A stretch of DNA of 64,000 nt from Cryobacterium glucosi. Lineage in GTDB: Bacteria; Actinomycetota; Actinomycetes; Actinomycetales; Microbacteriaceae. Made by a program: the position numbers and the translations under genes. Positions 45,432 through 53,565 of this stretch are shown one piece after another. Each line of letters starts with the position of its first letter. Position 1 is the stretch's first letter. The notes under the pieces were generated by a model. That model saw only the letters and a list, made by a program, of their open reading frames with translations, did no database searches and was not told the origin of the DNA. The stretch is from NCBI RefSeq assembly GCF_004402235.1, contig NZ_SOFS01000005.1, positions 124,001 through 188,000 of the forward strand. The letters run 5' to 3'.

Positions 45432-47024
45432 ATGGCTACTTTTGGAAACCTCTCAGATCGCCTGGCCGAGACGTTCAAGAATCTCCGCACCAAGGGCAAG
45501 CTCAGTGCGGCGGATGTCGACGGCACCGTGCGCGAGATCCGTCGCGCCCTCCTCGACGCCGACGTCGCCCTCGACGTCGTCAAGGACTTCACCGCGCAGG
45601 TGCGCGAGCGCGCCCTCGGCGACGAGGTCAGCAAGGCGCTCAACCCGGCCCAGCAGGTCGTGCAGATCGTCAACGAGGAACTCATCCGCATCCTCGGCGG
45701 CCAGCAGCGCCGTCTCGAGTTCGCGAAGAAGCCGCCGACCATCATCATGCTCGCCGGCCTTCAGGGCGCGGGCAAGACCACCCTCGCCGGCAAGCTGGCG
45801 AAGTGGCTCGCCAAGGACGGGCACACCCCGATCCTCGTCGCCGCCGACCTCCAGCGTCCGAATGCCGTCACCCAGCTCCAGGTCGTGGGGCAGCAGGCCG
45901 GCGTGCCCGTGTATGCACCGGAACCGGGCAATGGCGTCGGCAATCCCGTCACGGTCGCCCGCGACGGCGTGAAGTTCGCCCAGCAGAAGCTCCACGACGT
46001 GGTCATCGTCGACACGGCCGGCCGCCTCGGCGTCGACGCCGAGATGATGAAGCAGGCCGCAGACATCCGCCGGGCCATCGACCCCGACGAGGTCCTCTTC
46101 GTGATCGACGCGATGATCGGCCAGGACGCCGTCGCGACCGCGAAGGCGTTCCAGGACGGCGTCGACTTCACCGGCGTCGTGCTGACCAAGCTCGATGGTG
46201 ACGCCCGCGGTGGAGCAGCCCTCTCGGTCGCCTCGATGACGGGACGCCCGATCATGTTCGCGTCGACGGGTGAGAGCCTCGACGACTTCGAGCCCTTCCA
46301 CCCCGACCGGATGGCGAGCCGGATCCTCGACCTCGGTGACATCCTCACCCTGATCGAACAGGCCCAGGGCGCCTTCGACGAGGACGAGGCGCGCAAGCTC
46401 GCCGAGAAGTTCCAGACCGACACCTTCACCCTCGACGACTTCCTCGGCCAGATGCAGCAGCTGCGCAACATGGGCTCGATCAAGAAGATGATGAGCATGC
46501 TCCCGGGCGCCGGGGCCATGAAGCAGCAGCTCGAGAATTTCGACGAGCGCGAGATCGTGCGCACAGAGGCCATCATCCAGTCGATGACCAAGGCCGAGCG
46601 CACCACCCCGAAACTCCTGAACGGATCACGCAGACTGCGCATCGCGCGGGGCTCCGGCTCGAGCGTGACCGAGGTGAACCAGCTCGTGCAGCGCTTCGAG
46701 CAGGCCGCGAAGATGATGAAGACCGTCGCCCGAGGTGGAATGCCGAACATCCCCGGCATGGGGCCGATGCCCGGCCTCGGCGGTGGGCGCGGCAAGCCCC
46801 AGCAGGCGAAGAAGAAGGGCTCGAAGTCGGGCAACCCGGCCAAGCGTGCCGCGGAGAACCTCGCGATCGCGTCCGGTGAGAAGCCGGCGGGCGCCGGCGC
46901 TGAGGCACCGACCGGCGGCGGCACCGGTTTCGGCCTCGGCGGCCGCAAGCCGGCAGTCGCCGGCAAGCCCGGCGGTCCCACCGACGAGGAGATGGCCGCC
47001 CTGCAGAAGATGCTCGGCCGCTAA
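45432..47024 (+). CDS. ffh: signal recognition particle protein Ffh
   Basis: Ffh binds signal sequences and 4.5S RNA. The 530-residue protein has the N domain, P-loop GLQGAGKTTLAGKLAKWL (about residue 107), DTAGRLGVD, TKLDGDARGG, then the Met-rich M domain with FLGQMQQLRNMGSIKKMMSMLPG, cited by MQQLRNMGSIKKMM. A Gly/Pro/Met- and Lys-rich tail of about 90 residues follows, common in actinobacteria. TAAAGT at 45417-45422 is a possible -10, nine bases before the ATG. Confidence 0.97.
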   Translation: MATFGNLSDRLAETFKNLRTKGKLSAADVDGTVREIRRALLDADVALDVVKDFTAQVRERALGDEVSKALNPAQQVVQIVNEELIRILGGQQRRLEFAKKPPTIIMLAGLQGAGKTTLAGKLAKWLAKDGHTPILVAADLQRPNAVTQLQVVGQQAGVPVYAPEPGNGVGNPVTVARDGVKFAQQKLHDVVIVDTAGRLGVDAEMMKQAADIRRAIDPDEVLFVIDAMIGQDAVATAKAFQDGVDFTGVVLTKLDGDARGGAALSVASMTGRPIMFASTGESLDDFEPFHPDRMASRILDLGDILTLIEQAQGAFDEDEARKLAEKFQTDTFTLDDFLGQMQQLRNMGSIKKMMSMLPGAGAMKQQLENFDEREIVRTEAIIQSMTKAERTTPKLLNGSRRLRIARGSGSSVTEVNQLVQRFEQAAKMMKTVARGGMPNIPGMGPMPGLGGGRGKPQQAKKKGSKSGNPAKRAAENLAIASGEKPAGAGAEAPTGGGTGFGLGGRKPAVAGKPGGPTDEEMAALQKMLGR

Positions 47025-47040
47025 CCGTACCGCTCCCTGT

Positions 47041-47092
47041 ACCTTTCCGGTCGAGAGTGACCGCTCAGCGGGTAACTCTCGACCGGACAGGT
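47041..47092. repeat. large inverted repeat after ffh
   Basis: CCGGTCGAGAGT (47047-47058) pairs with ACTCTCGACCGG (47075-47086). The outer ACCT/AGGT and inner ACC-GC/GC-GGT continue the helix, so the whole 52 bases fold. No T-run follows. It may end the ffh transcript, since the next promoter starts just beyond. Confidence 0.7.
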
Positions 47093-47106
47093 ATGCCTCG
47101 GGCGTT

Positions 47107-47112
47107 TAGGCT
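47107..47112 (+). promoter_or_regulatory. -10 box of the LLM oxidoreductase gene
   Basis: TAGGCT ends six bases before the ATG; leaderless transcript predicted. Confidence 0.5.
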
Positions 47113-47118
47113 GGGCGC

Positions 47119-47910
47119 ATGACACTCACGAAGCCCGGTCCCGTCCGCATCGGCGCGCAGGTGGCGCCCCAGCATGCCGAGTACACGAAGATCCGCGACA
47201 CCGTCGCAGAGGTCGAAGCACTCGGCACCGACGTCGCCTTCAACTGGGACCACTTCTTCCCGCTTTCCGGTGACCCGGACGGGCTGCACTTCGAATCCTG
47301 GACGATCCTCGCCGCGTGGGCTGAGCAGACCTCCCGGATCGAGATCGGCGCCCTCGTCAACTGCAACAGCTACCGCAACCCCGACCTGCAGGCCGACATG
47401 GCCCGCACGATCGACCACATCAGCGGCGGCCGCTTCATCTTCGGCACCGGCTCCGGCTGGTTCGAGCGCGACTACGACGAGTACGGCTACGAGTTCGGCA
47501 CCGTCGGCAGCCGGCTCGACGCCCTCGCGGAGAACCTCCCACGCATCGAGGCGCGCTGGGGCAAGCTCAACCCGCCGCCCACCCGGAAGATCCCGGTGCT
47601 GATCGGCGGAGGTGGGGAGAAGAAGACCCTGCGCATCGTCGCCAAGCACGCCGACATCTGGCATTCCTTCTCGAGCCCCGAGGTACTCGAGCACAAGCTC
47701 GGCGTCCTCGCAGACTGGTGCGCGACGGTCGGGCGCGACCCGGCCGAGATCGAGGTGTCCACGGAGCTGCGCGGCCGCACGGTCGACGAGGCAGACGAGC
47801 TCTATGCGCTCGGGGCCCGCCTATTCACGATCGGGCTCTCCGGGCCGGCGTATGACCTCGCCCCGCTGACGGACTGGCTGGCCTGGCGCGACGCCAAGAA
47901 CGCCGCCTAA
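47119..47910 (+). CDS. LLM class F420-dependent oxidoreductase
   Basis: The 263-residue protein has the luciferase-like monooxygenase TIM barrel: VGRDPAEIEV and GGGGEKKTLRIVAKHADIWH near the end, GRFIFGTGSGWFERDYDEYGY in the middle, cited by FGTGSGWFERDY. The short C-terminal form matches F420-dependent members of actinobacteria. Substrate unknown. Its stop codon overlaps that of the convergent ybdK-type gene. Confidence 0.87.
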   Translation: MTLTKPGPVRIGAQVAPQHAEYTKIRDTVAEVEALGTDVAFNWDHFFPLSGDPDGLHFESWTILAAWAEQTSRIEIGALVNCNSYRNPDLQADMARTIDHISGGRFIFGTGSGWFERDYDEYGYEFGTVGSRLDALAENLPRIEARWGKLNPPPTRKIPVLIGGGGEKKTLRIVAKHADIWHSFSSPEVLEHKLGVLADWCATVGRDPAEIEVSTELRGRTVDEADELYALGARLFTIGLSGPAYDLAPLTDWLAWRDAKNAA

Positions 47911-49046
47911 ACGGGCAAGGTGCCGCCGCGGAGTTCCGCGCTGAGCGCGGCCACGACGGCGGGCAGGCTGCCGCCGTTCGCCGCGGCGACGCGCAGCTGG
48001 CGCTGGTAGCTTGCGCCGGCATCCAGGATGCCGTTCAGCTGCAGCAGTTCGGTGAGGCAACCGAGGCGTTCCGCGGTGGGGGAGAGCACGCCGATCAGCC
48101 GGCGCACGTCGTCGGTCACGAGTCGTTCGGCGCCGCTCGAGTCGAGGATGATCTCCGCATCGAGCCCATATCGCGACGCACGCCACTTGTTCTCGCGCAC
48201 GAACCACGGCTGCATGCTCGGGACCGGGCGTCCTGCGTCGAGCTCGGTGGACATCCACTCGACGAGGCACTGGATGAGCGCGGCGATCGCCCCGAGTTCG
48301 GTGGCCGTCGACACGCCGTCGCAGGCGCGAATCTCGATGGTGCCCCAGCGGGCAGAGGGGCGGATGTCCCAGCGCACCTCGGTCATGTCGTCGATGATCC
48401 CGGTTCGGGTCATGTCCTCGACATACCGTTCCCAGCTCGCCCAGTCCTCGAGGATCCAGGGCAGCCCCGCCGTCGGCAGCTGCTGGAACATCTGCGCGCG
48501 ATTCGACGCATAACCGGTCTCGACGCCCGCCCAGAACGGACTGGACGCCGAGAGCGCCTGCAGGTGCGGGAGATAGCCGAGCAGGCCGTTCAGGATCGGG
48601 ATGACCTTGTCGCGGTCCTCGATGCCGACGTGCACGTGGATGCCCCAGATCATCATGTTCCGGCCCCACCACTGGGTGCGGTCGATGAGCTTGTGGTACC
48701 GCTCCTTGTCCGTGACCTCCTGGTCGAACCACTGGCCGAACGGATGCGAGCCGCTGCAGATGAGGTCGACGCCCCGTGGGTCCGTGATCGCCCTGACCTC
48801 GTCGACCTGGCCGTAGACATCCGCAACGGCGCCCGCCACGGTCGTGTGAACACCGGAGACGAGCTCGACGGTGTTGAGCAGCAGCTCTCCGGTGATGTGC
48901 GGGTGCGGCGACCCGTCGGGGCCGCGCAGGGCATCGAGCACCTCGTCGGCGATGCAGACGAGGTCACCGGTCGACCGGTCGACGAGCGCGATCTCCCATT
49001 CGATGCCGATCGTCGATCGCGCTGATCGGGCGAATTCGATTCCCAC
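47907..49046 (-). CDS. YbdK family carboxylate-amine ligase (GCS2)
   Basis: The 379-residue protein belongs to the glutamate-cysteine ligase 2 family: IGIEWEIALVDRSTGDLV at the N-terminus, GSHPFGQWFDQEVTDKERYH, GIHVHVGIEDRDKVI, RWDIRPSARWGTIEIRACDG, cited by RWGTIEIRACDG. Members form weak glutamate-cysteine or related amide bonds, and in many actinobacteria the product is uncertain. GTG start follows AAAGGA. A longer N-terminus with many Cys residues has no ribosome site and is rejected. Confidence 0.88.
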   Translation of the reverse strand: MGIEFARSARSTIGIEWEIALVDRSTGDLVCIADEVLDALRGPDGSPHPHITGELLLNTVELVSGVHTTVAGAVADVYGQVDEVRAITDPRGVDLICSGSHPFGQWFDQEVTDKERYHKLIDRTQWWGRNMMIWGIHVHVGIEDRDKVIPILNGLLGYLPHLQALSASSPFWAGVETGYASNRAQMFQQLPTAGLPWILEDWASWERYVEDMTRTGIIDDMTEVRWDIRPSARWGTIEIRACDGVSTATELGAIAALIQCLVEWMSTELDAGRPVPSMQPWFVRENKWRASRYGLDAEIILDSSGAERLVTDDVRRLIGVLSPTAERLGCLTELLQLNGILDAGASYQRQLRVAAANGGSLPAVVAALSAELRGGTLPV

Positions 49047-49326
49047 GTGCGGTCCTTTGGTCGCGTGGCACCCGGCTGGGTGCTGGTCACAATCCTGACA
49101 CCGATTGCAGGCGGCCTCCCGCACGAACGCGGAATCCGCTTTCGGCGGACACCCGGTGCCCGGTCGATTATCACATTGGGGCCGACATCTGACAGAATGA
49201 TTAGTCGAGTTCTCCTGCGCCCGACCCTCTACTCTGACGCAGGAAAAAACCATCTTGAGCTTGTGCCGAGTGTGCCCCCACGCTCACGGCCCTCAGTTCG
49301 CCAAAAATCAAATACACAGGAGAATT
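49047..49326 (+). promoter_or_regulatory. promoter and leader region of rpsP
   Basis: TACTCT at 49230-49235 and CAGAAT near 49194 are candidate -10 boxes. The following leader of about 85 bases contains a bulged stem (GCCGAGTGTG with CACGCTCACGGC, about 49266-49290), then an A-rich segment and the AGGAG of rpsP. No known ribosomal protein leader was recognised. The left part belongs to the divergent ybdK-type gene. Confidence 0.35.
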
Positions 49327-49746
49327 GTGGCTGTCAAAATCCGTCTGAAGCGCATGGGCAAGATTCGTGCGCCGTACTACCGCATCGTTGTGGCCGACTC
49401 GCGCACCAAGCGCGACGGTCGCGTCATTGAAGAAATCGGCATCTACCACCCCACGCAGGAGCCCTCGGTCATCGAGATCAAGTCCGAGCGTGCACTGTAC
49501 TGGCTCGGCGTTGGCGCCCTGCCCACCGAGCAGGTTGAGGCTCTCCTCAAGCTGACCGGCGACTGGGGCAAGTTCAAGGGTGACAAGAACGCCGTCAGCA
49601 CCGTCAAGATCAAAGAGGCCAAGGTCGCTTTCGTCGCCGACGAGAAGAAGAAGCCGGTTCTCAAGCCCAAGGCTGAGAAGCCCGTTGTCAAGGAAGAGGC
49701 GCCCGTCGCCGAAGCCGCTGACGCAACAGAAGAGGACAAGGCGTAA
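49327..49746 (+). CDS. rpsP: 30S ribosomal protein S16
   Basis: The protein starts [20 protein letters not shown], typical S16, and is 139 residues long because of a Lys/Glu/Ala-rich C-terminal tail (after about residue 90), a feature of actinobacterial S16. GTG start has AGGAG five bases upstream; a longer reading without a ribosome site is rejected. First gene of the S16-KhpA-RimM-TrmD cluster. Confidence 0.97.
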   Translation: MAVKIRLKRMGKIRAPYYRIVVADSRTKRDGRVIEEIGIYHPTQEPSVIEIKSERALYWLGVGALPTEQVEALLKLTGDWGKFKGDKNAVSTVKIKEAKVAFVADEKKKPVLKPKAEKPVVKEEAPVAEAADATEEDKA

Positions 49747-49748
49747 TT

Positions 49749-49985
49749 TTGCTCGCACCCGCGCTTGAGCACCTCGTCAAGGGAATCGTTGACCACCCGG
49801 ACGATGTGCACGTTGCTGCCCAGAACTCACCGCGTGGCGAGGTGCTCGAGGTTCGCGTGAACCCCGAGGACCTCGGCCGCGTCATCGGTCGTTCCGGACG
49901 GACCGCAAAGGCCCTGCGCACCCTTGTGGCTGCCCTGGCCGATGGCAAGCGCGTGCGGGTCGACGTCGTCGACACCGATTTCTGA
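49749..49985 (+). CDS. khpA: KH-domain RNA-binding protein KhpA
   Basis: The 78-residue protein is a single KH domain with the GxxG loop in RVIGRSGRTAKALRTL. KhpA with its partner binds many RNAs and affects division and wall synthesis in other bacteria. TTG start two bases after rpsP; no other start keeps the conserved N-terminus. Confidence 0.93.
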   Translation: MLAPALEHLVKGIVDHPDDVHVAAQNSPRGEVLEVRVNPEDLGRVIGRSGRTAKALRTLVAALADGKRVRVDVVDTDF

Positions 49986-49992
49986 GCCGGCG

Positions 49993-50676
49993 GTGAGCCT
50001 CGTGAACGACACTCTGGTACCCAGAGCCCAGTCGCCCCGAGCCCAGCTGCGGGTTGGTCGCCTGACCAAGGCCCATGGCCTCAAGGGCGCCATCAAGCTC
50101 GAACTGTTCACGGATGACCCGGGGCGACGTTTCGTCCCGGGCGCCGTGTTCACGCTTCAGGTTCCCACCGGGTCCCCGTGGCACGGTAAGAAGATCGAGC
50201 TCGTCGAGCTCCGCTGGTACAACCAGCACGCCGTCGGCTTCTTCAAGGATGTCCCCGACCGGGAAGCGGCTGAGGCACTCGCCAAGGCCATCCTGTGGAT
50301 CGACCAGGACGACGACGAAGAATCCGACGAAGAAGACGCCTGGTACGACCACCAGCTCGTCGGCCTCAAGGTCGTGCGTGACGGGGTGCAGATCGGTACC
50401 ATCGGCCGTCTCGAACACCTTCCGGCCCAGGACCTCCTGATCGTCAAGACCGCGACCGGTGACGTCATGGTGCCCTTCGTGAAGGCAATCGTTCCCTCCG
50501 TCGACATCGCGACGGGTATCGTCACGATCACCCCTCCGCCCGGACTGCTCGAAGAGCTCCCCGAGGAGCCGGACGACGAGCCCGAAACCCCGCTCGAAGC
50601 GGATGCCGCAACCCACGAACCCGACGCCGGTGCCGAGCCGGACGCCGAGCACACACCAGACCAGAACGGCGCATAG
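49993..50676 (+). CDS. rimM: ribosome maturation factor RimM
   Basis: RimM helps assemble the 30S head and binds S19. The 227-residue protein has the N-terminal RVGRLTKAHGLKGAIKLELFTDDP, cited by GRLTKAHGLKGAIKLE, and a C-terminal PRC barrel with YDHQLVGLKVV and DLLIVKT. An acidic, low-complexity tail of about 45 residues follows. GTG at 49993 or three codons later at 50002 may be the start. Confidence 0.94.
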   Translation: MSLVNDTLVPRAQSPRAQLRVGRLTKAHGLKGAIKLELFTDDPGRRFVPGAVFTLQVPTGSPWHGKKIELVELRWYNQHAVGFFKDVPDREAAEALAKAILWIDQDDDEESDEEDAWYDHQLVGLKVVRDGVQIGTIGRLEHLPAQDLLIVKTATGDVMVPFVKAIVPSVDIATGIVTITPPPGLLEELPEEPDDEPETPLEADAATHEPDAGAEPDAEHTPDQNGA

Positions 50677-50768
50677 GCGCGACCGGGATCAACCCGGGGG
50701 AAGGCGCGCCGCGCCCGCTGGCTCCTCCACTCCCCACGACGCGGCAGCCCTTGCAAGGAGAACCGCCT

Positions 50769-51638
50769 GTGTCGTACGTCCAGCCCGACAAACTCATCGA
50801 TGACATCATTCATTCGGGTGTCGTTAAATCGAACCTGACCATTAAGCAGATGATCATCCGCGGAACCCTGTCCGGGGCGATCCTGGGCGCGGCAACGGCG
50901 GTGTCCCTGACCGCGGCCGCCCAGACCGGGCTTCCCATCGTGGGCGCCGTGCTGTTCCCGGTCGGATTCGCCATTATCCTGCTGCTCGGACTCGAGCTCG
51001 TCACGGGAAGCTTCGCGCTGATCCCGCTCGCGATCCTCGAGGGACGAACGACCATTAAAAAGGGCCTCACCAATTTCGGTGTCGTCATCGCCGCCCACCT
51101 GTTCGGCGCCGTGCTCTTCGGCTTCCTCTACGTCGTCTCGATCACCTACATGGGCACCGTGACCACAGACCCGATGGTCCAGGCCATCGTGCATCTAGCC
51201 GAGCACAAGGTTCTGCCGTATGAAGCGGTCGGCCCTGGCGGAATCGTCGTCGCGATCATCAAGGCGATGCTCTGTAACTGGATGGTCGCGATCGGCACGA
51301 TCATGTTCTACACGTCGAAGTCCACCGCAGGAAAGATCCTCGCGATGTGGCTTCCGGTCACGATCTTCTTCAGCCTCGGACTCGAGCACGCGATCGTGAA
51401 CATGTTCGTCATCCCCGCCGGCATGATGCTCGGCGCCCCGATCAGCATCGGCCAGTGGCTGCTCTGGAACCAGATTCCCGTTCTCGTCGGCAACCTGCTC
51501 GGTGCGATCCTTTTCACCGCCCTGCCGGTGTACTTCTCGCACCGCACCCGGGTCAACCGTGCCGCCCACCTGGAAGCGAGCGCTACGACCGCGACCGACG
51601 CCGAAACCGCGGACGAGTCCGTTCCCGTCCACGCCTAG
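50769..51638 (+). CDS. formate/nitrite transporter family channel
   Basis: The 289-residue protein has six hydrophobic segments and FNT marks: the central His in LEHAIVNMFVIPAGMM and the loop motif MLCNWMVAIGTIMFY. FNT channels pass formate, nitrite, lactate or hydrosulfide with proton coupling. AAGGAG lies eight bases before the GTG. It sits between rimM and trmD, a place where no such gene is expected, and its stop TAG forms part of the trmD promoter. Nearby sulfur assimilation makes nitrite or hydrosulfide possible, but formate fits equally. Confidence 0.88.
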   Translation: MSYVQPDKLIDDIIHSGVVKSNLTIKQMIIRGTLSGAILGAATAVSLTAAAQTGLPIVGAVLFPVGFAIILLLGLELVTGSFALIPLAILEGRTTIKKGLTNFGVVIAAHLFGAVLFGFLYVVSITYMGTVTTDPMVQAIVHLAEHKVLPYEAVGPGGIVVAIIKAMLCNWMVAIGTIMFYTSKSTAGKILAMWLPVTIFFSLGLEHAIVNMFVIPAGMMLGAPISIGQWLLWNQIPVLVGNLLGAILFTALPVYFSHRTRVNRAAHLEASATTATDAETADESVPVHA

Positions 51639-51641
51639 GCT
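51636..51641 (+). promoter_or_regulatory. -10 box of trmD overlapping an upstream stop codon
   Basis: TAGGCT begins with the TAG stop of the FNT gene and ends six bases before the trmD GTG. Confidence 0.5.
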
Positions 51642-51647
51642 TTCTTC

Positions 51648-52424
51648 GTGCGCATCGATATCCTCACCATCTTCCCGGAGTTCTTCTCTGTCCTCGACGT
51701 CTCCCTGCTCGGCAAGGCCAGGCAGTCCGGACTCATCGAGGTGCTCGTGCACAACCTGCGCGACCACACCCACGACCGGCACAACACCGTCGACGACACC
51801 CCGTACGGCGGCGGCGCCGGCATGGTGATGAAGCCGGAACCCTGGGGCGAGGCTCTCGACGCGATCCTCGACGAGACCACCGACGCGCCCACTGAAGCTG
51901 GCGGCGACGCGGCAGCGGATGCCACGGCGAACGACGCAGGGCCGCTCCTGATCTTCCCGTCCCCGGCCGGCGACCTCTTCACCCAGAAGATGGCCCGCGA
52001 ACTGGCCGCCGAACCGCACCTCGTCTTCGGCTGCGGGCGATACGAAGGCATCGACCAACGCGTCTTCGACCACTTCGCCTCCCGCGGGCGCGTCAGGCTG
52101 GTCAGCCTCGGCGACTATGTGCTCAACGGGGGAGAGGTCGCGGTGATGGCCATGATCGAGGCCGTCGGCCGGCTCATCCCCGGCATGGTCGGCAACCCCG
52201 AGAGCCTCGTCGAGGAGTCCCACGAGGACGGACTCCTCGAATACCCGAGCTACACCAAGCCGTCCAGCTGGCGCGGTCTCGACGTACCCCCGGTGCTCCT
52301 GAGCGGCAACCACGGTGCCATCGCTACGTGGCGCCACGACCAGCAGCTCGAGCGCACCATGCGGGTCCGGCCCGACCTTCTGCCTCCAGCGAACGCAGAG
52401 CCAGCCGAAGGCGTCCGCGAGTAG
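51648..52424 (+). CDS. trmD: tRNA (guanine-N1)-methyltransferase
   Basis: TrmD makes m1G37 in tRNA, guarding the reading frame. The 258-residue knotted (SPOUT) enzyme has ILTIFPEFF at the start, [22 protein letters not shown] and [20 protein letters not shown], cited by [13 protein letters not shown]. An Ala/Asp-rich insert lies at about residues 80-100. GTG start, no ribosome site, consistent with the leaderless -10. Confidence 0.96.
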   Translation: MRIDILTIFPEFFSVLDVSLLGKARQSGLIEVLVHNLRDHTHDRHNTVDDTPYGGGAGMVMKPEPWGEALDAILDETTDAPTEAGGDAAADATANDAGPLLIFPSPAGDLFTQKMARELAAEPHLVFGCGRYEGIDQRVFDHFASRGRVRLVSLGDYVLNGGEVAVMAMIEAVGRLIPGMVGNPESLVEESHEDGLLEYPSYTKPSSWRGLDVPPVLLSGNHGAIATWRHDQQLERTMRVRPDLLPPANAEPAEGVRE

Positions 52425-52427
52425 TCT
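52422..52427 (+). promoter_or_regulatory. -10 box overlapping the trmD stop codon
   Basis: TAGTCT begins with the TAG stop of trmD and ends six bases before the GTG of the next gene. Confidence 0.45.
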
Positions 52428-52433
52428 GGCTTC

Positions 52434-52949
52434 GTGTTCCTACGCAGGGTCTTCTATCGCTGGCAATTCCTTGCCGTGCTCGTGCTTCCGGCGTGGCTCC
52501 TGATCGGCGCGTCCCTCTTCAAGTCGAGCGGATGGGCCGTGCTCGGCAGCTTCTTCGGCGGCATCGTGCTCGGCCTCGGCCTGCTGGCCGTCGCCCTGCT
52601 CTTCTTCGCCCGCACCGAGGTGCGGCTGGAGCGGGCAGTGTCCTGGCGTGACGTCGGCGTGCTCACCCTGTGGCACGCCCTGATCGTGGCCTTCGGCTTC
52701 ACGGCGGGTGCGAGCTGGCTGCCGTTCCTGGTCGTGCTCGTCGGGCTCGCAGCCTTCTGGTTCGCCATCTGGGAGCTCTTCGCGAGTGCCAGGAGCCGGA
52801 TGCAGGCGATGATCGTGCTGATCGACGAGACCGCCAGAGGTGGGGCCCCGACCGAACCGGCCGCGGGGGAGCATCCGTCGCCCATCGGCTTCGAACCCAC
52901 CCCGGACCCGTCGGTCATCGTCGTGCGGGAGAAGCCGAAAGACACCTAG
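52434..52949 (+). CDS. hypothetical four-helix membrane protein
   Basis: The 171-residue protein has four hydrophobic segments (about residues 12-30, 34-60, 78-98 and 100-115) and a polar, Pro-rich C-terminal tail. I do not recognise a named family. It lies between trmD and rplS, where actinobacteria often carry a small membrane protein. GTG start is six bases after a TAGTCT -10 with no ribosome site. Confidence 0.7.
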   Translation: MFLRRVFYRWQFLAVLVLPAWLLIGASLFKSSGWAVLGSFFGGIVLGLGLLAVALLFFARTEVRLERAVSWRDVGVLTLWHALIVAFGFTAGASWLPFLVVLVGLAAFWFAIWELFASARSRMQAMIVLIDETARGGAPTEPAAGEHPSPIGFEPTPDPSVIVVREKPKDT

Positions 52950-52960
52950 CCGGCCCGGTT

Positions 52961-52988
52961 TTGCCGGAGGCGCGGATCGTGACATAAT
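52961..52988 (+). promoter_or_regulatory. promoter of rplS
   Basis: TTGCCG, a 16-base spacer and CATAAT form the best-matching sigma-70-like pair in the window. A start near 52995 gives a leader of about 140 bases that folds as described in the next entry. Confidence 0.55.
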
Positions 52989-53011
52989 CAGCGATTGTGC
53001 CGTAGCATGCC

Positions 53012-53116
53012 TCTGCCACAGGGGAGCTGCACCGTTCGGCACGGTCTTAACCTCATCAGTCGTCGCCCAGCACGTGTGTGCGCGGGCGACCTCAGCCGTC
53101 TTCGTCCTGTGGCGGA
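53012..53116 (+). ncRNA. candidate structured RNA leader of rplS
   Basis: TCTGCCACAGGG (53012-53023) pairs with TCCTGTGGCGGA (53105-53116) in 12 pairs, two of them G-U, closing a domain with two internal hairpins: ACCGT/ACGGT (53031-53045) and GTCGCCC-a-GCAC/GTGC-gc-GGGCGAC (53062-53090). The closing helix ends 18 bases before the rplS ATG. This three-way arrangement is typical of autoregulatory ribosomal protein leaders. I do not recognise it as a known class; L19 as ligand is inference. Confidence 0.5.
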
Positions 53117-53134
53117 TACAGAGAGCGAACAAAT

Positions 53135-53479
53135 ATGCATATTCTCGACCAGGTGGATGCCCCATCACTCCGGAAGGACATCCCGGCGTTCCGCGCCGGC
53201 GATACCGTCAAGGTTCACGTCAACATCGTTGAAGGCGCACGCTCGCGCGTGCAGGTCTTCCAGGGTGTCGTCATCGGCCGTTCCGGCGAAGGCGTCCGCG
53301 AAACGTTCTGCGTTCGCAAGGTCAGCTTCCAGGTCGGCGTCGAGCGTACCTTCCCGGTGCACTCCCCGGTTATCGACCACATTGAGGTCGTCACCCGCGG
53401 AGACGTGCGTCGCGCGAAGCTGTACTACCTGCGCAACCTGCGTGGCAAGAAGGCCAAGATCAAGGAAAAGCGCGACTAA
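53135..53479 (+). CDS. rplS: 50S ribosomal protein L19
   Basis: L19 sits at the 30S-50S interface. The 114-residue protein shows [26 protein letters not shown] and [18 protein letters not shown] at the end, the normal size and ends. ATG is preceded by AGAGAGCG, a weak ribosome site. An extended frame upstream would overlap the RNA leader and is rejected. Confidence 0.97.
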   Translation: MHILDQVDAPSLRKDIPAFRAGDTVKVHVNIVEGARSRVQVFQGVVIGRSGEGVRETFCVRKVSFQVGVERTFPVHSPVIDHIEVVTRGDVRRAKLYYLRNLRGKKAKIKEKRD

Positions 53480-53520
53480 GACTCGTCACACCCGATTCCC
53501 AGCCCCGGCTGCGTTTCACC

Positions 53521-53557
53521 CTGAGCTCCTGACCCGTACACTGGGTCAGGAGCTCAG
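53521..53557. repeat. perfect 15-bp inverted repeat between rplS and lepB
   Basis: CTGAGCTCCTGACCC and GGGTCAGGAGCTCAG flank the seven-base loop GTACACT. No T-run follows. It may end the rplS transcript. The loop holds TACACT, a good -10 for lepB, so the promoter would lie inside the hairpin. Confidence 0.7.
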
Positions 53558-53565
53558 GCGGTTTA

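Noticed and set aside
49047..49253. N-terminal Cys-rich extension of the YbdK-type ligase
   Set aside because: No ribosome site and composition typical of non-coding; GTG at 49046 has AAAGGA and starts at the family N-terminus.
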